Below, one piece after another: positions 15,695 through 24,218 of a stretch of DNA of 64,000 bases (its first letter is position 1; the number at the start of each line of letters is the position of its first letter). The notes under the pieces were generated by a model. It saw nothing but the letters and a program-made list of their open reading frames with translations. It did not search any database and had not been told where the DNA came from. The stretch is from Selenomonadaceae bacterium (GTDB lineage: Bacteria > Bacillota > Negativicutes > Selenomonadales > Selenomonadaceae). A program made the translations under genes and the position numbers. Location of the stretch: NCBI GenBank assembly GCA_017634675.1, contig JAGBMX010000134.1:1-64000 (forward strand), in the 5' to 3' direction.

Positions 15695-16792
15695 ATGCAC
15701 ATCCGAATTTTGGACAAATATATTTTTCGCGAAGTCACCATGACTTTTATCTTCGGGATATGCGCATTTTCCGCCGTGTTTATTGGGTCGGGTACACTTT
15801 TTAGAATTTCGCAGTATATAACCGATTACGGGGCGAGCTTTTCTTCCGTTGTTAAAATTTTTGTATTGGGACTTCCAAGTATCGTTATATGGACGTTCCC
15901 TATGTCTATGCTATTAGCTGTGCTTTTGACTTTCGGAAGGCTTTCAAGTTCCAGCGAAATTACCGCTATGAAATCTTGTGGTATCGGTTTTTCCAGATTG
16001 GCAATGCCGGCGATTATACTTGGCATAGGGGTCAGTATTTTTGCTATTCTGTTTAACGAATATGTGGTGCCTCAGGCAAACAGTATGTACAGCAACGTGC
16101 TTTATTATGAAATACAACATAATACCCAACCGAAATCTCAGGACCATATTATTTTAAAATCCATAAAGGACGGTAAAATCCAACAGCTTATATACGCTAG
16201 GCGTTACGATGGCGAGAAAAACGAAATGCAAAGCGTGACCATGCAAGATTACGGCACGGAAGGCAACGTCAAAAGGGTGGAGACTGCCGAATACGCCACT
16301 TGGGACGGCAAGGGCTGGCTCTTGCATGACGGCGTTATATACGATGTGGCGGAAGACGGACAGGAAAATCACCGCATGCGTTTCGATGCGCAAAAACTTC
16401 CTGTGGATACAAGCCCAACGCAGATTGTGCGCGAACAGAAAAAACCCGAAGAACTTACCATGAAAGAGCTAAGGGAACAGATTGACATAATGCGGACGCA
16501 ATTTGTCGATACAAATAAACTTGAAGCGGAACTGTACCAGCGTGTGACGGTACCGATGGCAAGTTTGATATTTGCCTTGGTGGGAATACCTTTGGGGTTG
16601 CAGCCTGCAAGAAACAGTTCTTCAAAGGGATTTGCTTTAAGTGTGCTTATAATTTTTTGCTATTATTCTATTATGACTCTCGCGAACGCTATTGCCCGCG
16701 CAGGTACGATTTCTCCCATGATTGCCGTGTGGATTCCGAATATCATAGGACTTATCGCGGGTTGTTATCTTATGAAGCGCGCGTCGAGATAA
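15695..16792 (+). CDS. LptF/LptG family LPS permease (YjgP/YjgQ)
   Basis: This 365-aa transmembrane partner of LptB has three N-terminal helices (about 15-35, 60-80, 100-120), a large periplasmic jellyroll domain (about 130-280) and three C-terminal helices (about 285-360). The N-terminal LDKYIFREV and the MKSCGIGF coupling segment are typical. E. coli needs an LptF-LptG heterodimer, but only one such gene lies here, so either a homodimer forms or the second gene is elsewhere. LptF versus LptG identity cannot be decided from sequence by eye. Confidence 0.92.
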   Translation: MHIRILDKYIFREVTMTFIFGICAFSAVFIGSGTLFRISQYITDYGASFSSVVKIFVLGLPSIVIWTFPMSMLLAVLLTFGRLSSSSEITAMKSCGIGFSRLAMPAIILGIGVSIFAILFNEYVVPQANSMYSNVLYYEIQHNTQPKSQDHIILKSIKDGKIQQLIYARRYDGEKNEMQSVTMQDYGTEGNVKRVETAEYATWDGKGWLLHDGVIYDVAEDGQENHRMRFDAQKLPVDTSPTQIVREQKKPEELTMKELREQIDIMRTQFVDTNKLEAELYQRVTVPMASLIFALVGIPLGLQPARNSSSKGFALSVLIIFCYYSIMTLANAIARAGTISPMIAVWIPNIIGLIAGCYLMKRASR

Positions 16793-16805
16793 AGGAGTGT
16801 CGGTT

Positions 16806-18017
16806 TTGTACGGCGTAGTTTTGATTGTGTCGCTTATAGTGACGGGCGGGGTTATCGCTTTTATTGGCGATAGACTCGGTACGAAAATCGGAAAAAAGAG
16901 GCTTTCTATTTTCGGTCTTCGCCCTAGGTATACCTCGATAATAATTACGATTTTAACGGGCGCATTTATTACTACCCTTACTTTCGGCGCTTTAGCTGCG
17001 ACTTCTGAAAACGTAAGAACCGCTCTTTTTGGGATGGAGCAATTAAAACAGGAGATGGCGACGCGCGCCGAGGAACTTTCAAATACCACGAAACTTCTTG
17101 CTGATGTGGAACGGGAGCAGGAGGAAACCAACGAAAAACTTGCCAAGTCCAAAGTGGAAATGGAAAAATTACGGCAAGAGCAAGCGGAATTAGAAGCGGA
17201 ATCCGAAAAATTAAAAGCCGGAAATGCTGAGTTGGCGGAGGCTAATGAAAATTTAAAGGCGCAAGCGGAGGAACTTCAAGCGCAAAACGAAACGATAGCG
17301 AAGGAAAACAATAGTTTAACCGAAAAAAATACGGAACTATCAAAGAATAACGCCGATCTCGAAAAGCGCGCCGAGGTTTTGCAGACCGGACTTATTACCA
17401 TGCGCGAGGGAGATATTATGATTCGCGCAAACGAGGTTTTAGCGAGCGGGGTTATAAGGGGCGGCAGAACAAAAGCCGAGGTAGAGGCGGATTTTGCCGT
17501 GCTTGCAAATCTTGCGAGTCGGAATATTTCGGCGCAGTACGGCGTAAATATTACAGACAGCGATATTTGGATATACCCGCCGGAATATGAAGCCGCTGTT
17601 CAGGAGATTGTAAACCGTAAGGAAGATTCGGTTGTGCGCATATTGGCGGCGGGCAATTTGCTTCGCGGCGAAGCGGTGCGTTCAAGTCTTGAGGTATATC
17701 CTAACAGTGTGATTTATCAAAAAGACGAATTTATTCTCGCAAGGGCTTATACCATAGATGATTCGAGGGCGAATATGTCCGAAGAAATGGTTATGGATTT
17801 CTTCCGTCAGATAAACGCCGAAGCCGTGCGGAAAGGAATTTTGGCAGACCCGATAAAAGGCTCTGTCGGAGTTATGGACAGCGAGGAATTTTACGCTATA
17901 CTAAACGGCGTGCGGCCGTTAAAAGGCAACATTGTGCTTTCCGCTTACGCGAAATATGCTACGGATGCTTTGGGACCGTTAAGATTAAATGTTCATTGGG
18001 AGAAGATGAATCGTTAA
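16806..18017 (+). CDS. DUF3084-type membrane-anchored coiled-coil protein
   Basis: The 403-aa protein has two N-terminal membrane helices (about 3-22 and 45-65, with GLRPRYTSIIITILTGAFI between), then a long coiled coil (about 75-200, rich in E, K, Q and L heptads), then a globular C-terminal domain. The layout and opening sequence fit DUF3084 proteins, whose function is unknown. A TTG at 16806 is chosen as start because aaaggag ends at 16797, eight bases earlier; GTG 16797 would overlap that site. It immediately follows the LPS permease and overlaps the next gene by one base, suggesting an envelope role within the same operon. Confidence 0.75.
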   Translation: MYGVVLIVSLIVTGGVIAFIGDRLGTKIGKKRLSIFGLRPRYTSIIITILTGAFITTLTFGALAATSENVRTALFGMEQLKQEMATRAEELSNTTKLLADVEREQEETNEKLAKSKVEMEKLRQEQAELEAESEKLKAGNAELAEANENLKAQAEELQAQNETIAKENNSLTEKNTELSKNNADLEKRAEVLQTGLITMREGDIMIRANEVLASGVIRGGRTKAEVEADFAVLANLASRNISAQYGVNITDSDIWIYPPEYEAAVQEIVNRKEDSVVRILAAGNLLRGEAVRSSLEVYPNSVIYQKDEFILARAYTIDDSRANMSEEMVMDFFRQINAEAVRKGILADPIKGSVGVMDSEEFYAILNGVRPLKGNIVLSAYAKYATDALGPLRLNVHWEKMNR

Positions 18018-18433
18018 TGAATACTGTTGCGGCTCTTGATCCGGGACGGGACAAATGCGGTTTTGCCGCGCTTTCTCTTGAAGGCGCGGTACTTTTTCAA
18101 AAAGTTATATCTACTTCGGAACTGGAAAAAGAAATTTTAAAGTGTAACGACGAATTTTCATTTGATGTATTGATAATTGGAAACGGCACCACAAGCAAGG
18201 CGGCGCAAGAACGCGTCAAAAACGTCTTGTCAAATCTTGAAATAAAAGTTGTTGACGAATATAAAACCACTGAACTTGCAAGAAGCGAATATTTTAAAAT
18301 TAACCCGCCTAAAGGTTGGAGAAGACTGTTGCCGATAACGATGCAGACTCCGCCTGTGCCGGTTGACGATTATGTTGCCGTTATTTTAGCGAAAAGATAT
18401 TTGGCAAAATTGGGAAGTGAAAGCGATGGATAA
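18017..18433 (+). CDS. YqgF/RuvX-like RNase H-fold protein
   Basis: A 138-aa protein with an RNase H-like opening (VAALDPGRDKCGFAAL), a central LIIGNGTTSKAAQERV segment and a C-terminal VDDYVAVILAKRYL helix. This resembles the YqgF/RuvX family (pre-16S rRNA maturation nuclease or Holliday-junction resolvase-like), but it is divergent and may be a separate subfamily. ATG 18017 overlaps the preceding stop codon by one base. It overlaps the dCMP deaminase gene by 8 nt. Confidence 0.65.
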   Translation: MNTVAALDPGRDKCGFAALSLEGAVLFQKVISTSELEKEILKCNDEFSFDVLIIGNGTTSKAAQERVKNVLSNLEIKVVDEYKTTELARSEYFKINPPKGWRRLLPITMQTPPVPVDDYVAVILAKRYLAKLGSESDG

Positions 18434-18884
18434 GCAGAACCGCCCCGCTTGGGACGATTACTTTTTAGATATTGCAAAAGCCGTGGGCAGGCGCGCCACT
18501 TGCCTTCGTCGTCGTTACGGGGCGATTATCGTAAAAGACAATATTATAATCAGCACGGGGTACAACGGCGCGCCTAAAGGCGAAGCGAACTGCATAGATA
18601 CGGGGCTTTGCGAAAGAGAGCGGCTTCATGTGCCAAAAGGTCAAAATTATGAACTCTGCGTTGCGGTACACGCGGAACAAAATGCGATTATAAACGCAGA
18701 CCCGATAAAGATGAGGGGCGCTAAAATATATGTGGCGGGTTTTAACGCCGACGGCACGGCGGCTTCGGGGAAGCCTTGCCTTTTGTGCCGTCGTATGATA
18801 AGAAACGCAGGGATAGCGGAAGCCGTTTATCTGGAAACAGACGGCAGCATTGTCAAAGTTGTACCCGAGAATATAACTGATTAG
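18426..18884 (+). CDS. dCMP/cytidine deaminase family protein
   Basis: A 152-aa zinc deaminase of the dCMP deaminase (ComEB-like) group, expected to convert dCMP to dUMP for thymidylate synthesis. The zinc and catalytic motif HAEQNAI and the second motif PCLLCRRMI are intact, and the N-terminal W-DDYF and [12 protein letters not shown] segments are typical. ATG 18426 has gggaag upstream; GTG 18417 would overlap that site. Its place between envelope genes is probably operon hitch-hiking rather than function. Confidence 0.9.
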   Translation: MDKQNRPAWDDYFLDIAKAVGRRATCLRRRYGAIIVKDNIIISTGYNGAPKGEANCIDTGLCERERLHVPKGQNYELCVAVHAEQNAIINADPIKMRGAKIYVAGFNADGTAASGKPCLLCRRMIRNAGIAEAVYLETDGSIVKVVPENITD

Positions 18885-18897
18885 AGGCGGCGTTCGT

Positions 18898-19827
18898 ATG
18901 AAAATTTCGTTGATTGTGCCGGTATATAACGAAGAACAGGCGATACCGCTTTTTTATGATGCGGTAAGAAATTATGATTTTTTTAAGGATAAAGAGGTTG
19001 AAATTATCTTTGTAAGCGACGGCAGTACGGATAAAACGGAAGAAATCGTACTGTCATTGGCCGAAAAAGATAGTTTAGTTACGCCTCTTTTTTTTATGCG
19101 GAATTTTGGGAAGGAATCCGCCCTTATGGCTGGACTTGTGGCATCTAAGGGAGATGCGATAATTCCAATAGACGTTGATTTGCAAGACCCGATTGAGGTT
19201 ATAGAAGAACTTGTGCAAAAGTGGCAAGAAGGCGCGGATGTTGTACTTGCAAAGCGAGTGGACAGGAGTACGGACAGTTTTTTGAAAAGGCAAAGCGCCG
19301 CTTGGTTTTATAAAGTGCAAAATTTCCTTAGCGACCTTCATATAGAAGAAAACGTGGGGGATTTTCGTTTGCTTGATAGGCGAGTAGTGGATGAGATTGT
19401 AAAGCTTCCCGAAAGGAATCTCTTTATGAAAGGGATTTTGTCTTGGGTAGGGGGGAAAGTTGCCATTGTAAACTATGTTCGCGCCGAACGGGCAGCGGGG
19501 GATTCGAAATTCAACGCGCGTAAACTCTGGAATCTTGCTATGGAAGGAATTACCAGTTTTTCCACGGCGCTTCTAAGGATTTGGACATTTATCGGGGCGG
19601 CTGTGGCTTTTTCCGCTTTTTCTTACGGCGCGTACCGCATTATATCAAAGTTGGCGTTCGGAAACGACGTTGCTGGGTATTCGTCTTTGATGGTTGCTAT
19701 TGTATTTTTGGGCGGTGTACAGCTTATAGGCATAGGCGTGTTGGGCGAATATATCGGAAGAATTTATATCGAAACCAAACGGCGGCCTAGGTATGTGCTA
19801 AAGCATATTGAAAAAGGTGAGAAATAG
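18898..19827 (+). CDS. GT2 glycosyltransferase, polyprenyl-phosphate type (GtrB/DPM1-like)
   Basis: A 309-aa membrane-bound GT-A enzyme. Residues 1 to about 225 form the catalytic domain with [33 protein letters not shown] (metal-binding Asp residues) and the FKSA-like [10 protein letters not shown]. Two C-terminal helices (about 230-255, 265-290) complete the typical GtrB topology. Such enzymes charge undecaprenyl phosphate with a sugar at the inner face for later transfer by a GT-C enzyme. The next gene is a likely GT-C partner. The sugar cannot be predicted. Confidence 0.88.
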   Translation: MKISLIVPVYNEEQAIPLFYDAVRNYDFFKDKEVEIIFVSDGSTDKTEEIVLSLAEKDSLVTPLFFMRNFGKESALMAGLVASKGDAIIPIDVDLQDPIEVIEELVQKWQEGADVVLAKRVDRSTDSFLKRQSAAWFYKVQNFLSDLHIEENVGDFRLLDRRVVDEIVKLPERNLFMKGILSWVGGKVAIVNYVRAERAAGDSKFNARKLWNLAMEGITSFSTALLRIWTFIGAAVAFSAFSYGAYRIISKLAFGNDVAGYSSLMVAIVFLGGVQLIGIGVLGEYIGRIYIETKRRPRYVLKHIEKGEK

Positions 19828-21594
19828 TTGACAGAGCGAGTTTTAAACGGGAAAAAGTTTTGCGCCGCTATGATTACGGTCGCTGTTTTTATAGTGAGTG
19901 TCCCGCTTTTGTCGGATTCGCTCATTTTCGGCCATGATGTGATTTTTCATATCCAACGGATTGAAGGTTTAAAAGACGGTCTTTTATCAGGACAATTTCC
20001 CGTAAAATTGTACGGTCATTTTTTTAAAGATTACGGTTATCCCGTAGGGTATTTTTACCCCGATTTGTTTTTGTATATTCCGGCAATTTTTCGTCTTTTA
20101 GATTTTTCAATGTTGTTTTCCTACCATGTTTTTTTGTTTATTATAACGGTGGGAACGGCGTTTATTGCGTGGTACGCTTTTACAAAACTGTTTGAACACT
20201 TGTTGGAAGGAAGCAATGAAACTGCTCACGTTTACGGAGCTGTTGCAGCTATATGCTATACGGGGTCCCTTTATCGTTTGATTGATCTCTATGTTCGCTC
20301 CGCGGTGGGAGAGAGTGTTGCCATGTGCTTTTTCCCGCTGGCGCTTATAAGCTTATTTTTGCTTTTAAAGGGGAAGAAAGCTTCTTGGATAGGACTGACC
20401 ATAGGGGTAACAGGCGTTTTGGAATCGCATATCTTAAGCGCTCTTATGCTCTTTTTTGCTATGCTTTTTATGTGCCTGTTTTTTTATAAACGTGTCTTAG
20501 ATAAAGATGTATTAAAACAATTATTTAAAGCGGTACTGTTTATAATCCTTTTAAATCTTTGGTTTTATGCGCCGTTTATCGGAATGTATGAGATTTACGA
20601 TTTTCACATAAAATTCGATTTGAAAGCTGCAAGTTTAATTTATGTATTTTCTTGGGACAAACTTTGGGATTACAAATTTTTTATTGGAATATTGCCGTTT
20701 ATCGCGATAGCATTAGTGTGTTTTTCGTTAAAGAAATTGAAAGAACATCGGCGTATATTTAGCGCGTTTTTATCATGCGGTATTCTTTTGATGGGTATTT
20801 TAATTTTAATATCGCCTCTTATGGATTGGCAAAAGGTATCGATTATTCCCATTATTGGAGAAAAACTGGGAGTTTTGCAATTTTCTATGCGTTTAATGGT
20901 CTTTGGATCGCTGTTGATTTCAGTAATTTTAGCTATAATTTTTGTCAAAATCCGATTGATTTTTATTTCATTCGTATTCGTTTTGGAAAGTATGTTTTAC
21001 TTAACGATGTCCGATGTAACATACGAAAATTTTATGTTGGCGCTTCGCTATGAAGACAAAATCGCATTGGTTAATGCGTTGCCTAACCTTAAAGATACCG
21101 AAGTTGAACATATACCAATGTCCTCTCTTCATATGGCGACTAATTATTCTTTTTTTCCATATATTGATTATTTTTACGGCGATACGCCAATATCAAATTT
21201 TCAAAAGTTTAACGACGATACGAAGTTAAATTTTTGGGAAAGCGTAATAAACGAGGATTTATCGCTGCTTGACCCTAATGAAATTAAACCGTCTTATGTG
21301 GTCGTTGATTTTTCGAGGATAAGTACGAAATTAGCGTTAAAGACCAAAACCGAGGCAGAAACAGCTATTATGTTGCCTCTTTGGTATTTCCCAAAATGTT
21401 ACGGCGCAACAATAGACAATAAAAGCGCGGAAGTCTTTGAGATGGCGGAGCATCGTTTGGGAATAAAAGTTCCCGAAGGCGAGCATGAAATAAAAATATT
21501 TGCAAAGCAACGAACACCCTATAGGAATGCCTGCATAATTTCTCTGATTGGATTGGCGCTCTTTGTTTTTGCGATAAAAAGGGAAACCGTTTAA
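19828..21594 (+). CDS. Polytopic GT-C-like membrane glycosyltransferase (putative)
   Basis: A 588-aa protein with about ten to twelve membrane helices and a C-terminal extracytoplasmic region. The first loop contains FGHDVIFHIQRIEG, where the HD-type acidic pair resembles the loop-1 catalytic motif of GT-C enzymes that use polyprenyl-phosphate sugars. This fits a role as acceptor transferase for the upstream GtrB-like enzyme. The start is a TTG directly after the GT2 stop with aaaggtgag upstream. The family is inferred from topology and motif; the acceptor is unknown. Confidence 0.6.
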   Translation: MTERVLNGKKFCAAMITVAVFIVSVPLLSDSLIFGHDVIFHIQRIEGLKDGLLSGQFPVKLYGHFFKDYGYPVGYFYPDLFLYIPAIFRLLDFSMLFSYHVFLFIITVGTAFIAWYAFTKLFEHLLEGSNETAHVYGAVAAICYTGSLYRLIDLYVRSAVGESVAMCFFPLALISLFLLLKGKKASWIGLTIGVTGVLESHILSALMLFFAMLFMCLFFYKRVLDKDVLKQLFKAVLFIILLNLWFYAPFIGMYEIYDFHIKFDLKAASLIYVFSWDKLWDYKFFIGILPFIAIALVCFSLKKLKEHRRIFSAFLSCGILLMGILILISPLMDWQKVSIIPIIGEKLGVLQFSMRLMVFGSLLISVILAIIFVKIRLIFISFVFVLESMFYLTMSDVTYENFMLALRYEDKIALVNALPNLKDTEVEHIPMSSLHMATNYSFFPYIDYFYGDTPISNFQKFNDDTKLNFWESVINEDLSLLDPNEIKPSYVVVDFSRISTKLALKTKTEAETAIMLPLWYFPKCYGATIDNKSAEVFEMAEHRLGIKVPEGEHEIKIFAKQRTPYRNACIISLIGLALFVFAIKRETV

Positions 21595-21611
21595 TTTTTA
21601 GGAGTTACCTT

Positions 21612-23063
21612 ATGCTCTTTAATTCGTATGAATTTATATTTTTGTTTTTTCCAGTGGTTTTAACCGTGTATTTTTTGCTTGGAAAATATAACGAACACTC
21701 TAAGGCGAACGCTTCTCTCGTACTTTTCAGCTTGATTTTTTACGCTTATTGGGACGTCCGCTTTTTGCCGTTGCTTTTAATCAGCATAGCGGCGAATTTT
21801 TTGATATATAAACTAATCTCGAAATTAAAAAATCATAACAAAAAATCTCGGGCAAAGTATGTTTTTTACTGTGGCATTGCTTTTAATTTAGGTTTGCTTG
21901 GGTATTTCAAATATTTTAATTTTTTCCTTGGTACTTTAAACGATTTGGGCGCGAATTTTGAGATTTTGCCCATAATTTTGCCGCTAGGCATTTCATTCTT
22001 CTCTATAACGCAGCTTCTGTTTTTATGGGACTCATACGCAAGCGAAGTAGAGGAGACCAACCTTTTAAATTATTCATTGTTTGTGTCTTTTTTTCCGCAT
22101 CTTTTGGCGGGACCTATCCTTTATCACCACCAAATGATTCGCCAATTTAAGGACAGTTCGCTCTGCAAAGTAAATTGGGATAACTTTTCCAAAGGCTTGA
22201 CGCTTTTTACAATAGGTTTGATGAAAAAAACCATGATAGCGGATGCGCTTTTTCCTTATGTTAATTTTGGTTTTGCAAATACGGATGAGATAACTCTTTT
22301 TACGGCGTGGCTTATTTCTGTATGCTATATGCTTGAACTCTATTTTGATTTTTCCGGGTACAGCGATATGGCGGTAGGACTTGCGAAAATGCTGAATTTT
22401 GATATTCCGGTAAACTTTAATGCGCCATTTCGAGCCACAAGCATGATAAAATTTTGGCAAAACTGGCATATTTCCCTTACAAACGCTTTGACAGCCTGCA
22501 TTTATATGCCCATAATGAGAAAGTTTAAAAAGCCGTCTTTAAGGCACACAATTTTTGCGGCTTCGACTACGATGTTTTGCGTTGGAATTTGGCATGGCGC
22601 AGGGTGGACGTTTGTAATTTTCGCCGCCATAAGCGCCGTTGCCGTTGCTTTCAATTATCTTTGGAAACAGACGCATATTGTTATGCCGAATGTTTTATCA
22701 AGGTTCCTAACACTCATTACAATACTGTTTGGCATGATTTTTTTCAGGGCGGACAGCGTGAATGAAGCTATGAATGTTATTTACGCCATGTTTGGTGCAA
22801 ATGGAATAATATTGCAAGAGAGTTATTTTGCCGTAAAGGGAGGACTGCCCCAGTTGCTCCTCCCTGTGGAAAATCCGCCGGGTTTTTTCTTTCAACTGGC
22901 TTTTTTCTTGTCTGTTTTAATTGTATCGTTTTCGCCAAGTTCGAATAATCTGGTAAAAAAATTTAAACCTAACGTTTTATGGATGTTTTTTATAGGAATC
23001 GGATTTTTCCTTTCGTTTTTAGCTATGACGAAACCTACGGAATTTTTGTATTTTCAGTTTTGA
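21612..23063 (+). CDS. MBOAT family O-acyltransferase (AlgI-like)
   Basis: A 483-aa polytopic membrane acyltransferase with the AlgI/PatA/DltB layout. The catalytic-type histidine is H328 in GIWHGAGWTF, and conserved LPLGISFFSI and DFSGYSDMAVGLA segments are present. Such proteins carry an acyl group, usually acetyl, across the membrane for transfer to a glycan. The start is well supported by taggag. The next gene encodes an SGNH protein, the usual periplasmic partner. The pair probably acylates the glycan made by the two upstream enzymes. Confidence 0.92.
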   Translation: MLFNSYEFIFLFFPVVLTVYFLLGKYNEHSKANASLVLFSLIFYAYWDVRFLPLLLISIAANFLIYKLISKLKNHNKKSRAKYVFYCGIAFNLGLLGYFKYFNFFLGTLNDLGANFEILPIILPLGISFFSITQLLFLWDSYASEVEETNLLNYSLFVSFFPHLLAGPILYHHQMIRQFKDSSLCKVNWDNFSKGLTLFTIGLMKKTMIADALFPYVNFGFANTDEITLFTAWLISVCYMLELYFDFSGYSDMAVGLAKMLNFDIPVNFNAPFRATSMIKFWQNWHISLTNALTACIYMPIMRKFKKPSLRHTIFAASTTMFCVGIWHGAGWTFVIFAAISAVAVAFNYLWKQTHIVMPNVLSRFLTLITILFGMIFFRADSVNEAMNVIYAMFGANGIILQESYFAVKGGLPQLLLPVENPPGFFFQLAFFLSVLIVSFSPSSNNLVKKFKPNVLWMFFIGIGFFLSFLAMTKPTEFLYFQF

Positions 23064-23075
23064 TGGGGGAGTAGA

Positions 23076-24050
23076 GTGAAGCATAAATCTTATGTTTTCG
23101 GAGTCCTCGGCATTTTTGTGTTTCTCTTTTTGTTATCCGATTTATGCATATGGTTAATACCTCATATGTATTACGGAGATATTGAATATCCCTATTGGGA
23201 AGAGCAAAAGGATTATATTACGGAAGGTGGCAAAGATAATGAAATACTGTTTATGGGGGATTCCGTGCCCAAGGTTGGCATTTTGCCCGATGTGATTTCG
23301 GATAAGTCCTATAATATCTCCATAGGCGGGGTGACGGCTATTGAGATGTATTATGCGCTTAATACTTATCTAAAGAGTAATGCGTCGCCGAAAAAAATAT
23401 TTATCGCCTTTTCGCCCATTCATTACGCACATTTAGAGTGGTTTCACACGAGAACGGTTTATTTTCATTATCTAAGTTTTAGTGAGATGATGGAGGCTGA
23501 AGGGGTAATATTAAACGACGAAGATATATTGTTTTATGAAAAACCGGGAATTTTGCTTGACGATATCGAGTGTTTTTTGAGGTTTCCCAATAAATATTAT
23601 TTGACGATAAGAGACAGTCGGTTGAATAGAAAGGCTTTAAACGACGAAAAATATCGTTTAACACGAGAAGCGAAGGGAAGAATGTATTTTCCGCCCGTAC
23701 CCGATTGGAAAGAAGAATATGAAGATAATAAATATTTAAAGTATGGTTTTAAGAAAAGAGAGAGCATAGAATATTATTTAAAAAAACTTTTATACCTTGC
23801 AGGGCAAAACGATATAGAAGTTCATATAATTCAAATGCCGGTGAATAATTTGACTTATCAATCCATAAAAAATTCTGGGTATTTGGCGGATTTTGAAAAT
23901 TATATGCAAAGTTTAAAAAACGAAACGGGAGCCGATATTGAAACCAAAATTCCCGTGTACGATTCTCTTTATTTCGACGATCAAATGCACCTTTCAAAAC
24001 AAGGCGCAAAAATTTACAGTAAATTTTTAAAGGAAAAGTATAAATTGTGA
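23076..24050 (+). CDS. SGNH/AlgX-DltD-like O-acyl transfer partner
   Basis: A 324-aa protein with one N-terminal membrane helix or uncleaved signal (about 7-27) and an extracytoplasmic SGNH-hydrolase-like domain. Block I is FMGDSVPKVG near residue 62 (nucleophile serine); the C-terminal catalytic pair is in DDQMHLSKQGA. The absence of clean G and N blocks makes it more like DltD or AlgX than a free esterase. A GTG at 23076 follows gggggag. Coupled with the MBOAT gene it should complete acyl transfer to a periplasmic or surface glycan. Confidence 0.75.
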   Translation: MKHKSYVFGVLGIFVFLFLLSDLCIWLIPHMYYGDIEYPYWEEQKDYITEGGKDNEILFMGDSVPKVGILPDVISDKSYNISIGGVTAIEMYYALNTYLKSNASPKKIFIAFSPIHYAHLEWFHTRTVYFHYLSFSEMMEAEGVILNDEDILFYEKPGILLDDIECFLRFPNKYYLTIRDSRLNRKALNDEKYRLTREAKGRMYFPPVPDWKEEYEDNKYLKYGFKKRESIEYYLKKLLYLAGQNDIEVHIIQMPVNNLTYQSIKNSGYLADFENYMQSLKNETGADIETKIPVYDSLYFDDQMHLSKQGAKIYSKFLKEKYKL

Positions 24051-24117
24051 AGAATATAGGATAAGGCAGATATAATATATTTTGACACATAATCGTAACA
24101 CTAAAAAATTATTAAAG

Positions 24118-24187
24118 TTTTTTCTTTCTCTTTTCTTTGTTACTTTCTTTTCTCTTTCTTTTTTTCAAAAAAGAAAGAGAAAAGAAA
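24118..24187 (+). repeat. Mirror-plus-inverted polypyrimidine/polypurine element 4 (upstream of chemoreceptor)
   Basis: There are three perfect 21-nt arms: Y1 24118-24138, Y2 24144-24164 and R 24167-24187. Y1 is T6 C T3 C T C T4 C T3, Y2 is its exact mirror and R its complement in the same order. The linker is GTTAC and the Y2-R loop is TC. With TTAC/GTAA flanks, the Y2-R hairpin spans 24140-24191 with 25-bp arms. It is preceded by attaaag. Confidence 0.9.
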
Positions 24188-24218
24188 GTAAGAACTGACG
24201 TAATTGGGAGGGTTGTAT

